In this document: positions 35,086 to 43,605 of the stretch, piece by piece | Layout: each line of letters begins with the position of its first letter | Numbering within the stretch: position 1 is the first letter of the stretch | DNA from: Acinetobacter terrae | Lineage (GTDB): Bacteria > Pseudomonadota > Gammaproteobacteria > Pseudomonadales > Moraxellaceae | Reading direction: 5' to 3' | Length of the DNA stretch: 64,000 nucleotides | Assembly (NCBI RefSeq): GCF_013004375.1 | Contig: NZ_JABERI010000036.1 | Coordinates: 1-64,000, forward strand | Made by a program: the position numbers and the translations under genes | Notes under the pieces: model-generated | The model's input: the letters and a program-made list of their open reading frames with translations, nothing else | What the model was told of the DNA's origin: nothing | The model's database searches: none

Positions 35086-35369
35086 CCCAATAAGCCAACT
35101 TTCCAAAATATGCTAAAAGGCTAAGCGGATTTCATCGAACTCAGGTTACTTAAAAAGATATGCAAAGTGTTATATGTGGCCTACACGTGAATAGCATTGA
35201 ATAAGAAAAATATAGAGCAGCCCAAAAAATCACAAATTCTTCATATTCCTTTTCATACAATGACATCCGTCAGTTTGATCTGATCAGGAAATATAGATAG
35301 ATATTCGTTTGAACTTAATCAATCAACTTTCTATATTTTTAAACAAATTAAAGGAAAAAGGGGCATGTT

Positions 35370-35633
35370 GTGCGTAGTGTAATTGAATATGTGGGAGCGG
35401 ATCTGTCACGGATTATTGAAATGGCTTGGGAGGATAGAACACCTTTTGAAGCAATTCAGCGTGAGTTTGGTTTGGATGAATCTGCAGTGATTCGCTTAAT
35501 GCGTCAGAATATGAAACCAAGTAGTTTTAAATTATGGCGTGAACGAGTAACAGGGCGTAAAACTAAACATTTGCAACTGCGTTCACCGGATGTCATTCGG
35601 GCCTATTGTTCGCGGCAGTACAAACGTTTCTAG
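35370..35633 (+). CDS. TIGR03643-type small protein linked to photolyase
   Basis: An 87-residue protein from a GTG start with AAGGGG about 6 nt upstream. The core DLSRIIEMAWEDRTPFEAIQ, DESAVIRLMRQNMKPSSFKL and WRERVTGRKTKH is typical of the TIGR03643 family. These proteins look like small helix-turn-helix-like domains. The gene commonly neighbours cryptochrome/photolyase and DUF2256 genes, as here, where it converges on both. Function unknown. Confidence 0.78.
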   Translation: MRSVIEYVGADLSRIIEMAWEDRTPFEAIQREFGLDESAVIRLMRQNMKPSSFKLWRERVTGRKTKHLQLRSPDVIRAYCSRQYKRF

Positions 35634-35643
35634 CAACGTTACT

Positions 35644-35786
35644 CTATGGTCGGCGCTGTTTGGATTGACGTTTGCATCTTTCAGAACAATATCGGACCTC
35701 ATCCCAGCAGCGTTGCCATTTCTTGCGCCAGCTAAAGGGACGCAGGCAGTGAGCACAGGTTTTTTCCGGTAAATGCTTTTCTTCAT
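35644..35786 (-). pseudogene. DUF2256 zinc-ribbon protein, frameshifted near the start
   Basis: PEKTCAHCLRPFSWRKKWQR and CWDEVRYCSERCKRQSKQ, with four Cys, is a clear DUF2256 protein of about 47 residues. The ATG at 35786 is followed by GAAGAAAAGC; one extra A in that run is needed to keep ATG in frame with the Cys-rich body. As written, the body is in frame with the photolyase stop and has no start codon. Either the gene lost one A, the read has an error, or slippage restores the frame. Confidence 0.7.
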
Positions 35787-35790
35787 GCTG

Positions 35791-37323
35791 CTATAACTCA
35801 TTAACCTGACTGAGTAACTGTTGGGCATGCGTAATGATCTGATCTTTGTCCTGCAGTTTATCCAGCTGTTGATAAATCATGCCCATGCGTGGATTGGAGC
35901 GGAAGACTCCCTCATGCCTAATCATGAAATACCAATACAGGCTGTTAAAAGGACAACTATCGGCTTCAGTCCTTGTTTTAACATTGTAAGGACAGTGCTT
36001 ACAGTAATTGGACATTTTTTGAATGTAATTTCCAGAAGCTGCATAGGGCTTGCTCGCCAGTAAACCGCCATCGGCATGCATCACCATGCCCAAGGTGTTT
36101 GGAAGTTCCACCCATTCATAGGCATCGGCATAGACAGCCAGATACCATTCACGGATCTGCTGAGGATCCACACCGCTTAACAGAGCAAAGTTACCGGTAA
36201 TCATTAGACGCTGGATATGATGGGCATAGCCATGATCAAAGGTATTGCGAAAGCATTCTGCCATGCAGGTCATTTTGGTTCGGCCCGTCCAGTAAAATTG
36301 CGGCAAGGCAGCGGAATAGTTCAATACATTACTGCTAGCGTATTCGGGCATGCGTAGCCAGTAAATGCCACGGACATATTCCCGCCAGCCGAGAATTTGC
36401 CGAATAAAGCCTTCTACCGCATTGAGTGGGGCATGACCACTATGATAGGCAGCTTCTGCTGCATCACAGACTTCTTTTGCTACGAGCAAACCGCAATTTA
36501 GATAGGGCGACAGTAGGCTGTGAAACAGGCTATCTTCACCATAGACCATGGCATCCTGGTAATCGCCAAAATGAGGTAAATTATTGGCAATGAAATGCTG
36601 CAGTGCAAGCAGGGCATTGCTGCGAGTGGTTGCCCAGCTAAAATTTGCAACATTACCCATGTGTTGGGGGAACTCGCGTCTTACCAGCTCAATTACATCC
36701 AAATCAATCTGATCAAGCTTAAACCGTAGCGGAGCAGGCAAGGAGGGCTTGCCTGACCAAGTCTTGCGGTTGGCACTATCATAGTTCCATTGTTTACCCA
36801 GTGGCTGCTGTTGCTGCATTAAATAGCCGGTTTGCTTGCGCATTTCACGGTAGAAATATTCCATGCGCAGGGTGTGGTACCGGTTGGCCCATTGCCGGAA
36901 CTGGGCAGGACTGCAAAAAAAGCGATCATCATCTAGGCAGTGCACTGGCAGTTGCAGCTGGCTACTCCAGTGATTTTCAATGTCATGCTGCAGCCGGTAT
37001 TCACCACAATGGGTAATGACCAGTACGGTTGCTGGCAACAGTTGCTGCTGTACATGAACGAAATCAATCAGTTTGCAGATCCTGCTGTTACGTTGAAAGG
37101 GATGGTAGCGGACACGCCACCCTTGAGCTTTGAGCTCCTTGGCAAAGTGGCGCATAGCGCTGAAAATCAGGGCTATTTTTTGTGGATGATGGGCGACATA
37201 AGTACTTTCCTCCAGCACTTCCGCCATTAAGATGACGTCTTGTGCACGATCCAGGAATTTAAGTGTCGCCAGCTGATGATGAAGTTGATCACCGAGGATT
37301 AAACCAAAACGCATAAACATCAT
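35791..37323 (-). CDS. Bacterial (6-4) photolyase / FeS-BCP cryptochrome
   Basis: A 510-residue deoxyribodipyrimidine photolyase-related protein of the iron-sulfur group (PhrB/CryB). It repairs UV (6-4) photoproducts using FAD and light. Seen: FGLILGDQLHHQLATLKFL at the N-terminal antenna domain, the FAD domain with QILGWREYVRGIYWLRMPEY and FDHGYAHHIQRLMITGNFAL, and the four-cysteine cluster in YCKHCPYNVKTRTEADSCPF plus one Cys upstream (GCGLLVAKEVC region is alternative). A DUF2256 remnant follows directly downstream on the same strand. A flavin and ribolumazine antenna are expected from the family. Confidence 0.9.
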   Translation of the reverse strand: MMFMRFGLILGDQLHHQLATLKFLDRAQDVILMAEVLEESTYVAHHPQKIALIFSAMRHFAKELKAQGWRVRYHPFQRNSRICKLIDFVHVQQQLLPATVLVITHCGEYRLQHDIENHWSSQLQLPVHCLDDDRFFCSPAQFRQWANRYHTLRMEYFYREMRKQTGYLMQQQQPLGKQWNYDSANRKTWSGKPSLPAPLRFKLDQIDLDVIELVRREFPQHMGNVANFSWATTRSNALLALQHFIANNLPHFGDYQDAMVYGEDSLFHSLLSPYLNCGLLVAKEVCDAAEAAYHSGHAPLNAVEGFIRQILGWREYVRGIYWLRMPEYASSNVLNYSAALPQFYWTGRTKMTCMAECFRNTFDHGYAHHIQRLMITGNFALLSGVDPQQIREWYLAVYADAYEWVELPNTLGMVMHADGGLLASKPYAASGNYIQKMSNYCKHCPYNVKTRTEADSCPFNSLYWYFMIRHEGVFRSNPRMGMIYQQLDKLQDKDQIITHAQQLLSQVNEL

Positions 37324-37698
37324 TCAGGACGTGGATGAAACAACAGTGTAAATACTAAGTGTTCAATTTTTTTTGAAAATACAGAGCTCAGCAACCATAA
37401 TTGAGTGACAAGTTTCTACTGCGTCGAGAGAGATCATTAGCAAGCCAGATCACTAGGAGGAAAAGCCTTCAATAATCTATGGCTCAAGTCATTTTTACTA
37501 TTACTTTCCTCAGGTCTCTGGTTCAGAGCATGTGTGAAAATTATGTGATTTTAATCAAAAAGATACAAATTATTATGGTTGTAATTCAGGCCGGTTACGC
37601 CTAGTATTTTCTATGAAGTTACTCCATGTAAGCTTCCTTAGTTTTGTCCCATACGTCCCCTGTATGGGATTTTTTTTAATCCAGGGATCTGAATCGGC
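37324..37698. other. Divergent gap upstream of nudC
   Basis: 375 bp with no gene of its own. It contains a complete terminator at 37647-37678 just 21 bp before the nudC start, so a leader RNA or small RNA may be made here. Confidence 0.5.
37647..37678 (+). terminator. Terminator directly before nudC (possible attenuator)
   Basis: TCCCATAC-N7-GTATGGGA followed by eight T is a textbook rho-independent terminator. The upstream gene (photolyase) is on the other strand, so it must end a transcript that begins inside the gap. Confidence 0.85.
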
Positions 37699-38466
37699 AT
37701 GCACTCAAAAGCTTATATTTTTAGACAGCAGCAACTGCTGGTTGACGACGATTTTCAGTTGCCTCAGGTGGAAAAGCTTCAGCATGACCTGAACTTGTCT
37801 GAAGATGGTGAAATCATTGCTCGGGATCTGCAGGAGGATGAGTCTGTACCTGAAGGCTATCAGCTCGTTCCGATCCGGCAGCTGGTGCAGGTGTGGAGTA
37901 GACAGCAGTTCGAGCAGGCAAGCCGTGCGGTTCAGTTACTGGAATGGCGTCGTAATCATCAGTTCTGTAGTCATTGTGGCCATCAGACGCAGCAGCATGT
38001 TAGCCAGTATGCGATGGTCTGTCCTGCCTGTGGCTATAATCAGTATCCAAGAGTCAATCCCTGTGTCATTACCATCATTACTCGCGGGACAGATGAAATT
38101 TTACTGGCGAAAAATGCCCGCAATAAAACCCAGATGTACAGTTTAATTGCCGGGTTTGTGGAGGTGGGTGAAACACTTGAGGAAGCTGTGCGTCGTGAAA
38201 CGCTGGAAGAAGTGGGGCTTCAGGTCAAAAATATTAAATATCTAGCAAGTCAGCCGTGGCCTTTTCCGAGCAACCTAATGATGGCATTTAAGGCAGAATA
38301 TCATGCTGGCGACATTCAAATACAGGAAAATGAACTGACTGATGCTCAGTTTTTCAAGTTTAATCAGTTGCCAGAGATTCCATTTCAGGGCAGCATCGCT
38401 TATGCCATGATCATGCATGTAATGAATGGAACGCCTGTGGCAGATGATACCAAAGAATGGCTTTGA
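37699..38466 (+). CDS. nudC: NADH pyrophosphatase / RNA deNADding hydrolase
   Basis: A 255-residue NudC that hydrolyses NAD(H) to NMN(H) and AMP and removes NAD caps from RNA. Seen: a zinc ribbon (CSHCGHQ and CPACGYNQYPR), the Nudix box AGFVEVGETLEEAVRRE plus TLEEVG, and the NADH-specific SQPWPFPSNLMMAF motif. GGGAT lies 9 nt before ATG. It is preceded by a terminator 21 bp upstream, which may regulate its expression. Confidence 0.93.
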   Translation: MHSKAYIFRQQQLLVDDDFQLPQVEKLQHDLNLSEDGEIIARDLQEDESVPEGYQLVPIRQLVQVWSRQQFEQASRAVQLLEWRRNHQFCSHCGHQTQQHVSQYAMVCPACGYNQYPRVNPCVITIITRGTDEILLAKNARNKTQMYSLIAGFVEVGETLEEAVRRETLEEVGLQVKNIKYLASQPWPFPSNLMMAFKAEYHAGDIQIQENELTDAQFFKFNQLPEIPFQGSIAYAMIMHVMNGTPVADDTKEWL

Positions 38467-38579
38467 AATAGAGGTATTCGCATGCATCTTCCTTTTCGAA
38501 GAAGAAAGATATGAAATTTATGCCACCAAGAAAAGTAATCTTTATTGTCAACACTTGCGCAGGAGCTAGCTCGTTTCCG

Positions 38580-38780
38580 TCATCTATCAATCTTGAAAAT
38601 TTTTCCACTTAAGGTACTTTGAAAAAACATTTCAAAGCTGGGCCGAATATCTTCGCCATCCACTGTAATATGTTTTACATGAGAATAAGATTGCGTATTC
38701 TCAAAATGATGATCTACAGTGGCTTGAATTGAGTGTTTAACCCCAAATTGATCTTTTACACTGATAAGTTGTTTAAGCAT
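38580..38780 (-). CDS. Small hypothetical protein, 66 residues
   Basis: ATG at 38780 with AGGT 8 nt upstream, a good ribosome site. The product MLKQLISVKDQFGVKHSIQA, then HVKHITVDGEDIRPSFEMFF is soluble with alternating hydrophobic residues, consistent with a small beta-rich fold. It lies 63 bp past the bidirectional terminator of the cold-shock gene and converges with nudC. I do not recognise the family. Confidence 0.6.
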   Translation of the reverse strand: MLKQLISVKDQFGVKHSIQATVDHHFENTQSYSHVKHITVDGEDIRPSFEMFFQSTLSGKIFKIDR

Positions 38781-38842
38781 TAATATACCTGGAATAAAAT
38801 TATGATTTTGGAAAACAAATTTAAAATTAAATTTTAAATTAT

Positions 38843-38870
38843 AAAAAAAGCACTAATTAGTGCTTTTTTT
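38843..38870. terminator. Terminator after the cold-shock gene
   Basis: AAAAAAAGCACTAATTAGTGCTTTTTTT is a perfect palindrome with flanking A and T runs. It ends the cold-shock transcript on the minus strand. Confidence 0.9.
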
Positions 38871-38889
38871 ATTACTGGCTATTATTTGC

Positions 38890-39105
38890 TTAGATAGCAA
38901 CAATATTTACAGCATTCGGTCCTTTTTGACCTTGTGCTACACTGAATTCGACCATTTGACCTTCAAGTAAGGTTTTGAAACCTGAACTAGCGATTTCGCT
39001 GAAATGAGCAAAAACATCTGGGCCTGATTCTTGTTGGATAAAACCGAAACCTTTAGTTTCATTGAACCACTTTACAGTACCTTTAACAACATTCGAGTTT
39101 GACAT
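38890..39105 (-). CDS. Cold-shock domain protein (CspA family)
   Basis: A 71-residue single-stranded nucleic-acid-binding protein of the usual size. RNP1 KGFGFIQQ and RNP2 DVFAHF are intact, with [13 protein letters not shown] at the N-terminus and [11 protein letters not shown] at the C-terminus. AGGAT lies about 8 nt before ATG. It is monocistronic, with a perfect terminator downstream and a long AT-rich leader upstream of the kind that makes csp mRNAs cold-inducible (inference). Confidence 0.95.
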   Translation of the reverse strand: MSNSNVVKGTVKWFNETKGFGFIQQESGPDVFAHFSEIASSGFKTLLEGQMVEFSVAQGQKGPNAVNIVAI

Positions 39106-39410
39106 AATAAATCCTACTGATTTTTTAATAATTTTTAGCCATTTTATTGACTGATTATAACTTTGAAAATAATAATAAAGAATGGCACTTAAAATCTGAA
39201 AAAACGAAGGATTATGACTAAAACGACGATACTTAAGAAAGATTTACCGGAACAAGACTTTTTTTCTAGTTAAGTAAACTATACACTAAAAATAAAAATA
39301 ATCAAGTTTTCTTATATGTATATTTATTTTTCTTGTAATAAAATAAGGTTAGTCTGGCTTAACTAGTAGGTTTGGCAAGGAAAATGAATGGGATTGTATA
39401 GTTCTGTCAG

Positions 39411-39845
39411 GCTTTGTTGCACTAACATTTAGAAGTTAAATTTTCCTCCTATTATCCAAATTTAAGTTGCAACTCGATCCTTGGAAAGAGTAGGTTTCAT
39501 TGACCAACCGATCCCTTTTCTCGAATATAAATCAAGAACTACAGCCAGATATAACCCCCTTGCCAGATCCGAATATATGTAATATCAGTCACCTGAGAAA
39601 CTGTTTCGTAAGGTATCCGTGATGTTCACAGCAAACTCTAGATTTAAGTGATTTGGTGACACAATCTGAGGACGACCACGACCATAGCTTTTATGCTTCT
39701 TATATCCTCGAACAGCTATAATACCATTATTTTTAATGATCTTGAGTACACGATTTTGTCCGCAGCTTTCACCCAACTCTTTAAGATCCAGCGTGATGCG
39801 ATGATAACCATAGATGCCATTTAATATGATTTTGATTCATCGTAT
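39411..39845 (-). pseudogene. IS3-family integrase relic
   Basis: On the minus strand: VLKIIKNNGIIAVRGYKKHK and SYGRGRPQIVSPNHLNLEF, typical of IS3 OrfB, then a stop, followed by RGLYLAVVLDLYSRKGIGWS of the DDE core in a new frame. Several stops show decay. GGCTTTGTTGCAC near 39411 looks like a terminal repeat. The N-terminal domain and the rest of the catalytic core are gone. Confidence 0.7.
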
Positions 39846-39912
39846 TGAAATATTGGTGTTACATAATAGCACTATTCATGTGATTGATTTAAATCGAATA
39901 GGGGATTGAAAA

Positions 39913-40062
39913 ATGAAGAGTTTACTAACAACATTACAAGGCTTATTAGTACGTGAGCCGTCAGATTTAACCTCACAAACTCTTGCTAAAATGGATTTAA
40001 CCATTCATCGCCAATATCAAGCTCAACAGGTTATACTGTTACGTACTGACTATTTAGAATAG
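39913..40062 (+). CDS. 49-residue small protein, paralog 2
   Basis: ATG at 39913 to TAG at 40062, with GGGGA about 8 nt upstream. It begins MKSLLTTLQGLLVREPSDLT and ends QVILLRTDYLE. It matches the protein at 33678-33827 in length and in most positions. Both genes sit in transposon-rich surroundings, each with its own ribosome site. No known domain recognised. The repeated presence suggests a conserved Acinetobacter micro-protein. Confidence 0.75.
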   Translation: MKSLLTTLQGLLVREPSDLTSQTLAKMDLTIHRQYQAQQVILLRTDYLE

Positions 40063-40063
40063 T

Positions 40064-40490
40064 CTAAGAATTTAAAAAACCACAAAATGATGAAGCTATA
40101 AAAAAAGCTCCTTTAAAAAACCAAAATTCATTAAAACTAGAACAAAATCCACTTTTAAGTTGTGGAATCAGCAATATGATGAAGCTTGATATATTAAGCC
40201 CCAGTTGCCTATTTACATAACAGGTATAGTTGTAGAAAGAATCGCGCTGTAGTTTCTGAATGATCGTAAGATCCTTGGTTTGCCTACTCAACCATGGGGG
40301 CGTTTTTTTTTGATCAAAATACAACGCTATTCTTGCTAAAAAATGAAAGCACCCACCATAAAATAAAATATTCCAAAAATGACCCAAAGCCAGACATTTG
40401 ATCTGGATGTTTCCATACTTGGGCTATTCAATGGTGGTGGTTGCTGAGAGGAGTTCAGTGGGGGTATTCGACCTGTTTGTATAGGGACAC
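40064..40490 (-). pseudogene. Possible broken membrane-protein gene
   Basis: A frame encoding SRSNVWLWVIFGIFYFMVGA runs into a stop at a T6 run near 40330, and the next frame continues LARIALYFDQKK, with a later hydrophobic segment SSFIILLIPQL. One or two single-base indels in homopolymers would join them. It ends next to paralog 2. Product unknown; a relic or non-coding DNA is possible. Confidence 0.35.
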
Positions 40491-40686
40491 ACGATGTTTG
40501 GAATAAGAGAGACCTGTCCCTAGAATACCCACGCTAGTTTAGGTGTCTTTTTTGCCAATATTTAGAAAAGCACCGGGTTTGCCAATAGTGGCGCTGGTGA
40601 ATTCAGGGCAGTTCTTCTATTGATTAGCATTTAAGGTATATTCTACCCAGTCTTACCCTAATATTATTTATTAAAATAAATATTTT

Positions 40687-40881
40687 TCATTCAAGTAATT
40701 GACCTATTTCAAGACGGGTATAGCCCCGATCTTTAAAAATATAAATAATAGCTTCTTTATAGGCTTTTGACTTTGCCGTTTTATATTTATTGATGAGTTG
40801 AATTTCAGTATTTAACTCTAAGTCATTTTTTATAGATAAGACTTCTGTAGAGATTGCTTTAAAAATATTGAGATTAAACAT
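40687..40881 (-). CDS. Small hypothetical protein, 64 residues
   Basis: ATG at 40881 with a GAG-type ribosome site about 8 nt upstream. The product is charged and probably helical (NLNIFKAISTEVLSIKNDLE, INKYKTAKSKAYKEAIIYIF). The end DRGYTRLEIGQLLE reads like the first part of a helix-turn-helix. It may be a truncated regulator. I do not recognise the family. Confidence 0.4.
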   Translation of the reverse strand: MFNLNIFKAISTEVLSIKNDLELNTEIQLINKYKTAKSKAYKEAIIYIFKDRGYTRLEIGQLLE

Positions 40882-41605
40882 ACAGGTACTCTTTTCCTAT
40901 GTTGTAGCGGCCCGACTACAACAAATACCTGCCTAAGCAAATGCCTGACACCCTTAGCCAAAGCATTACAGAAGATGGAGGAATCTGCAAGTTTTTCTAA
41001 ATTAGAAGCATGAATAATCATCTAAATTGCTGCCCCTTTAACATAAAAGCTCTTATGTAAATTCAATAAAGTGTGGGGGCATCTAATAAGCAAATAGAAA
41101 TTTGCTATATGGACGTTTCTAATTTCAAGCACAGGATATCTAAACCTCAATGTTGAATTACTTTTTCTGCATTCGTCCGCTTGATATCTTTTGAGAAAAA
41201 TATCATTTTTTCCAATTATTCTAAATTTCTTTAAGTATTCTTATTTTGGTTATATCGCTTCACAAAAAATTCACTATGAAAGAACTATTATTACAATTGA
41301 AATTTAATATCTAAAGATATTTTCAGTCACCCTTATCCGGACTAATTTCGGAAATACTTACTACATTAGATGTAGTAAGTATTTTTTATTTGATACCTGT
41401 TTTAATGATTTATATTAATGTATTTTAATTTAAATCTGATATCAGCTGAATTGTTTTATTTTTTGGTTTTATAAAACAAGTATTTGGTTTTTATTATATT
41501 TAGTTTTGTGTGGTTTTGTTGGTTAATTATTTTCTATTTGTTTGTTTTTTTTGAATAGAGAATATTATAATTTTATTGGCTTTTAAAATATAAATGGATG
41601 AATCT
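40882..41605. other. AT-rich gap upstream of ribA-like gene
   Basis: 724 bp without a convincing gene. It contains a strong terminator at 41353-41386 and a very T-rich stretch (41400-41580) before the ribA-like start. I see no FMN riboswitch consensus. Confidence 0.5.
41353..41386 (+). terminator. Perfect terminator about 220 bp before the ribA-like gene
   Basis: AATACTTACTACAT-TAG-ATGTAGTAAGTATT plus TTT forms a 14-bp perfect stem with a 3-nt loop. No gene precedes it on this strand nearby. Confidence 0.8.
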
Positions 41606-42211
41606 GTGGCTATAAAATTCGTGGCTAAATCTAAATTACCGACTGCTTTTGGTGATTTTGAAATTATTGTATTTCAAGATCCAGATACAGGTGAAGAACA
41701 TCTTGCTCTTTCTCAAGGCTTGGACGCTACTTCAATGAAACCAATATTAGTCCGAATACATTCTGAATGCTTAACTGGCGATGCTTTCGGTTCATTAAAA
41801 TGTGATTGTGGTCCACAATTACATTCCACAATGAAAATGATTAGTGATGAAGGTCAGGGAGTTATTTTATATTTACGTCAAGAAGGTCGTGGTATAGGTT
41901 TGACGAATAAAATTCGTGCCTATGCGCTCCAAGATCAAGGACATGATACCGTTGATGCAAATTTGATTTTAAACTTACCGGCAGATGCACGTCACTATGA
42001 TATGTGTACGATTATGCTTGATTATTTAAAAGTTAAAGAAGTGAGACTAATTACTAATAATCCTCTTAAAATTAATGCCTTAAAAGGTTTAGGTGTAAAT
42101 GTAGTTGATCGTGTGGCTATAACAGTAGGCTTAAATATATTTAATCAAAGTTATTTACAAACCAAACAAGAACGCATGTCACATATGTATGAAAAATATG
42201 ACTTTTTGTAG
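41606..42211 (+). CDS. ribA: GTP cyclohydrolase II (accessory copy?)
   Basis: A protein of about 201 residues that opens GTP to start riboflavin synthesis. The GTG at 41606 is chosen because [20 protein letters not shown] then aligns with the family start and GGA lies about 8 nt upstream; an ATG four codons earlier has no ribosome site. Zinc ligands are in [18 protein letters not shown], and the catalytic and GTP-binding region is [20 protein letters not shown]. It is full length. Its high AT content and neighbours suggest an acquired second copy; the housekeeping ribA would lie elsewhere. Confidence 0.88.
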   Translation: MAIKFVAKSKLPTAFGDFEIIVFQDPDTGEEHLALSQGLDATSMKPILVRIHSECLTGDAFGSLKCDCGPQLHSTMKMISDEGQGVILYLRQEGRGIGLTNKIRAYALQDQGHDTVDANLILNLPADARHYDMCTIMLDYLKVKEVRLITNNPLKINALKGLGVNVVDRVAITVGLNIFNQSYLQTKQERMSHMYEKYDFL

Positions 42212-42255
42212 ATGTAAATTTCATTAATTTCCTAAATTAATATATTGGACTAAAA

Positions 42256-43041
42256 ATGCTAAATAAAATCATCCTACTATCAATTTTTTTTATACCCTTA
42301 AGTGCAATTGCAGGTGAAAGTCAGCCTACCATCAAAAAATCAACAGGCTTCAGTGCAGGCTTAGGTCTTGTTGGAAGCACAGGTCTATATATTGGTGAAG
42401 ATACAGACCTTACACCAGTTCCCCTATTATCTTATGAAGGAGATCGCTTCTTTTTACGGGGGCTCTATGGAGGTATGAAGCTCTATAAAAATGAGTTATT
42501 CACATTGAATGGCATCGTAAACGTCAATATGAATAAACTTGATGTTGAGGATTTAAATGAGTCGAAGTTAGCTCAAAAAAGTTTAAGTAGAATGCAATTA
42601 GAAGACCGTGATCTCAGTGCTGATGCTGGATTAGAAGCGATATTGAAAGCACCTTACGGCATTATTTCCGTGCAAGCAGTCAATGATATTGGCAATGCTA
42701 GTGATGCTGCAGAAGTAAAAGCCAACTATCAATACTTTTGGAGATTAAATAATAAATTGACTCTTATGCCAAATGTGGGATTGGAATGGTTGTCGGATAG
42801 CAGAGCCAATTATTATTATGGCACACTCGATAGCGAAGTCGCTAAGGGCGTAGAAAAATATAGACCTAATAACCTTATTATTCCGTATGTTTCCTTAGCG
42901 GGAAGTTATTCATTGAATCAAAAATTGAGAGTAACTTCTGCTGTAACACATAAATTTTTACCCGATAAAATAGTAGATAGCCCCTTAATTGATAGTACTT
43001 CAATAACCAACTTCTTTATGGGGCTCACATACCAATTCTAA
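42256..43041 (+). CDS. MipA/OmpV family outer-membrane protein
   Basis: A 261-residue outer-membrane protein with a signal peptide (MLNKIILLSIFFIPLSAIAG) and a beta-barrel of MipA/OmpV type. Family segments are FSAGLGLVGSTGLYIGEDTD, VPLLSYEGDRFFLRGLYGG, and the terminal TNFFMGLTYQF with the C-terminal Phe. MipA proteins are structural or induced porin-like proteins. It lies 44 bp after the ribA-like gene on the same strand, probably cotranscribed. The role with RibA is unknown. Confidence 0.82.
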   Translation: MLNKIILLSIFFIPLSAIAGESQPTIKKSTGFSAGLGLVGSTGLYIGEDTDLTPVPLLSYEGDRFFLRGLYGGMKLYKNELFTLNGIVNVNMNKLDVEDLNESKLAQKSLSRMQLEDRDLSADAGLEAILKAPYGIISVQAVNDIGNASDAAEVKANYQYFWRLNNKLTLMPNVGLEWLSDSRANYYYGTLDSEVAKGVEKYRPNNLIIPYVSLAGSYSLNQKLRVTSAVTHKFLPDKIVDSPLIDSTSITNFFMGLTYQF

Positions 43042-43168
43042 ATTTATCTAAAATTAACATAGTACAGTTGATACCCAGTCAAAATGTAAGTCCCCAATAA
43101 AAATGTCAGGTTTCTCCAAAGTAGAAATTAGAGATTTTCTTAGCGGGCGGTTTAATAGGTTGAGGTTT

Positions 43169-43480
43169 ATGTCGGATAAAAAACTTAAACGATTACCAGT
43201 CTTGCAAGAAGTTGGTCATCAATGCTTAACCCCGTTCCTAGACTGCTGATACTTCATATCTCAGAACGTCAGATCAGACGCTTGCTGCAAATATATAATG
43301 TTCAAGTAGCTGCTAGCAGATGCTGAACGTGGTCAAACCAGCAATTCCAGGCTTCCTGAAGAGCTTAGACTCAAGTGCCTCAATAGTAAGCATCCGCTGA
43401 ACCTCAATATAGTTGCTGATCAATTCCATGGTTTCGGGCCGACCTTAGCACATGAAAAGCTCACCATCCTTCCTGAGTTT
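43169..43480 (+). pseudogene. ISNCY-family transposase relic
   Basis: MSDKKLKRLPVLQEVGHQ is followed by a frameshift into ILHISERQIRRLLQIYNVQV and later SRLPEELRLKCLNSKHPLN-like sequence and FGPTLAHEKL. This is the N-terminal HTH region of ISNCY-type transposases. Several frameshifts; the catalytic part is absent. Confidence 0.65.
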
Positions 43481-43605
43481 AATATATCAATAGAAACAAA
43501 TTGTTATAAAGCATTTAACGTGTCTGGAATTTAACTAACCTCTAGTTTTGGTATACACCTTTTAGTTGGATATGGACTTTTACCGCTCTCCTAGATGAAT
43601 TTTGT

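Noticed and set aside
35821..37230. Several plus-strand frames inside the photolyase gene
   Set aside because: They are antisense shadows of a well-conserved protein.
40064..40387. A 107-residue membrane protein as an intact gene
   Set aside because: There is no good start or ribosome site, and the better N-terminal sequence is in another frame. It is listed only as a possible broken gene.
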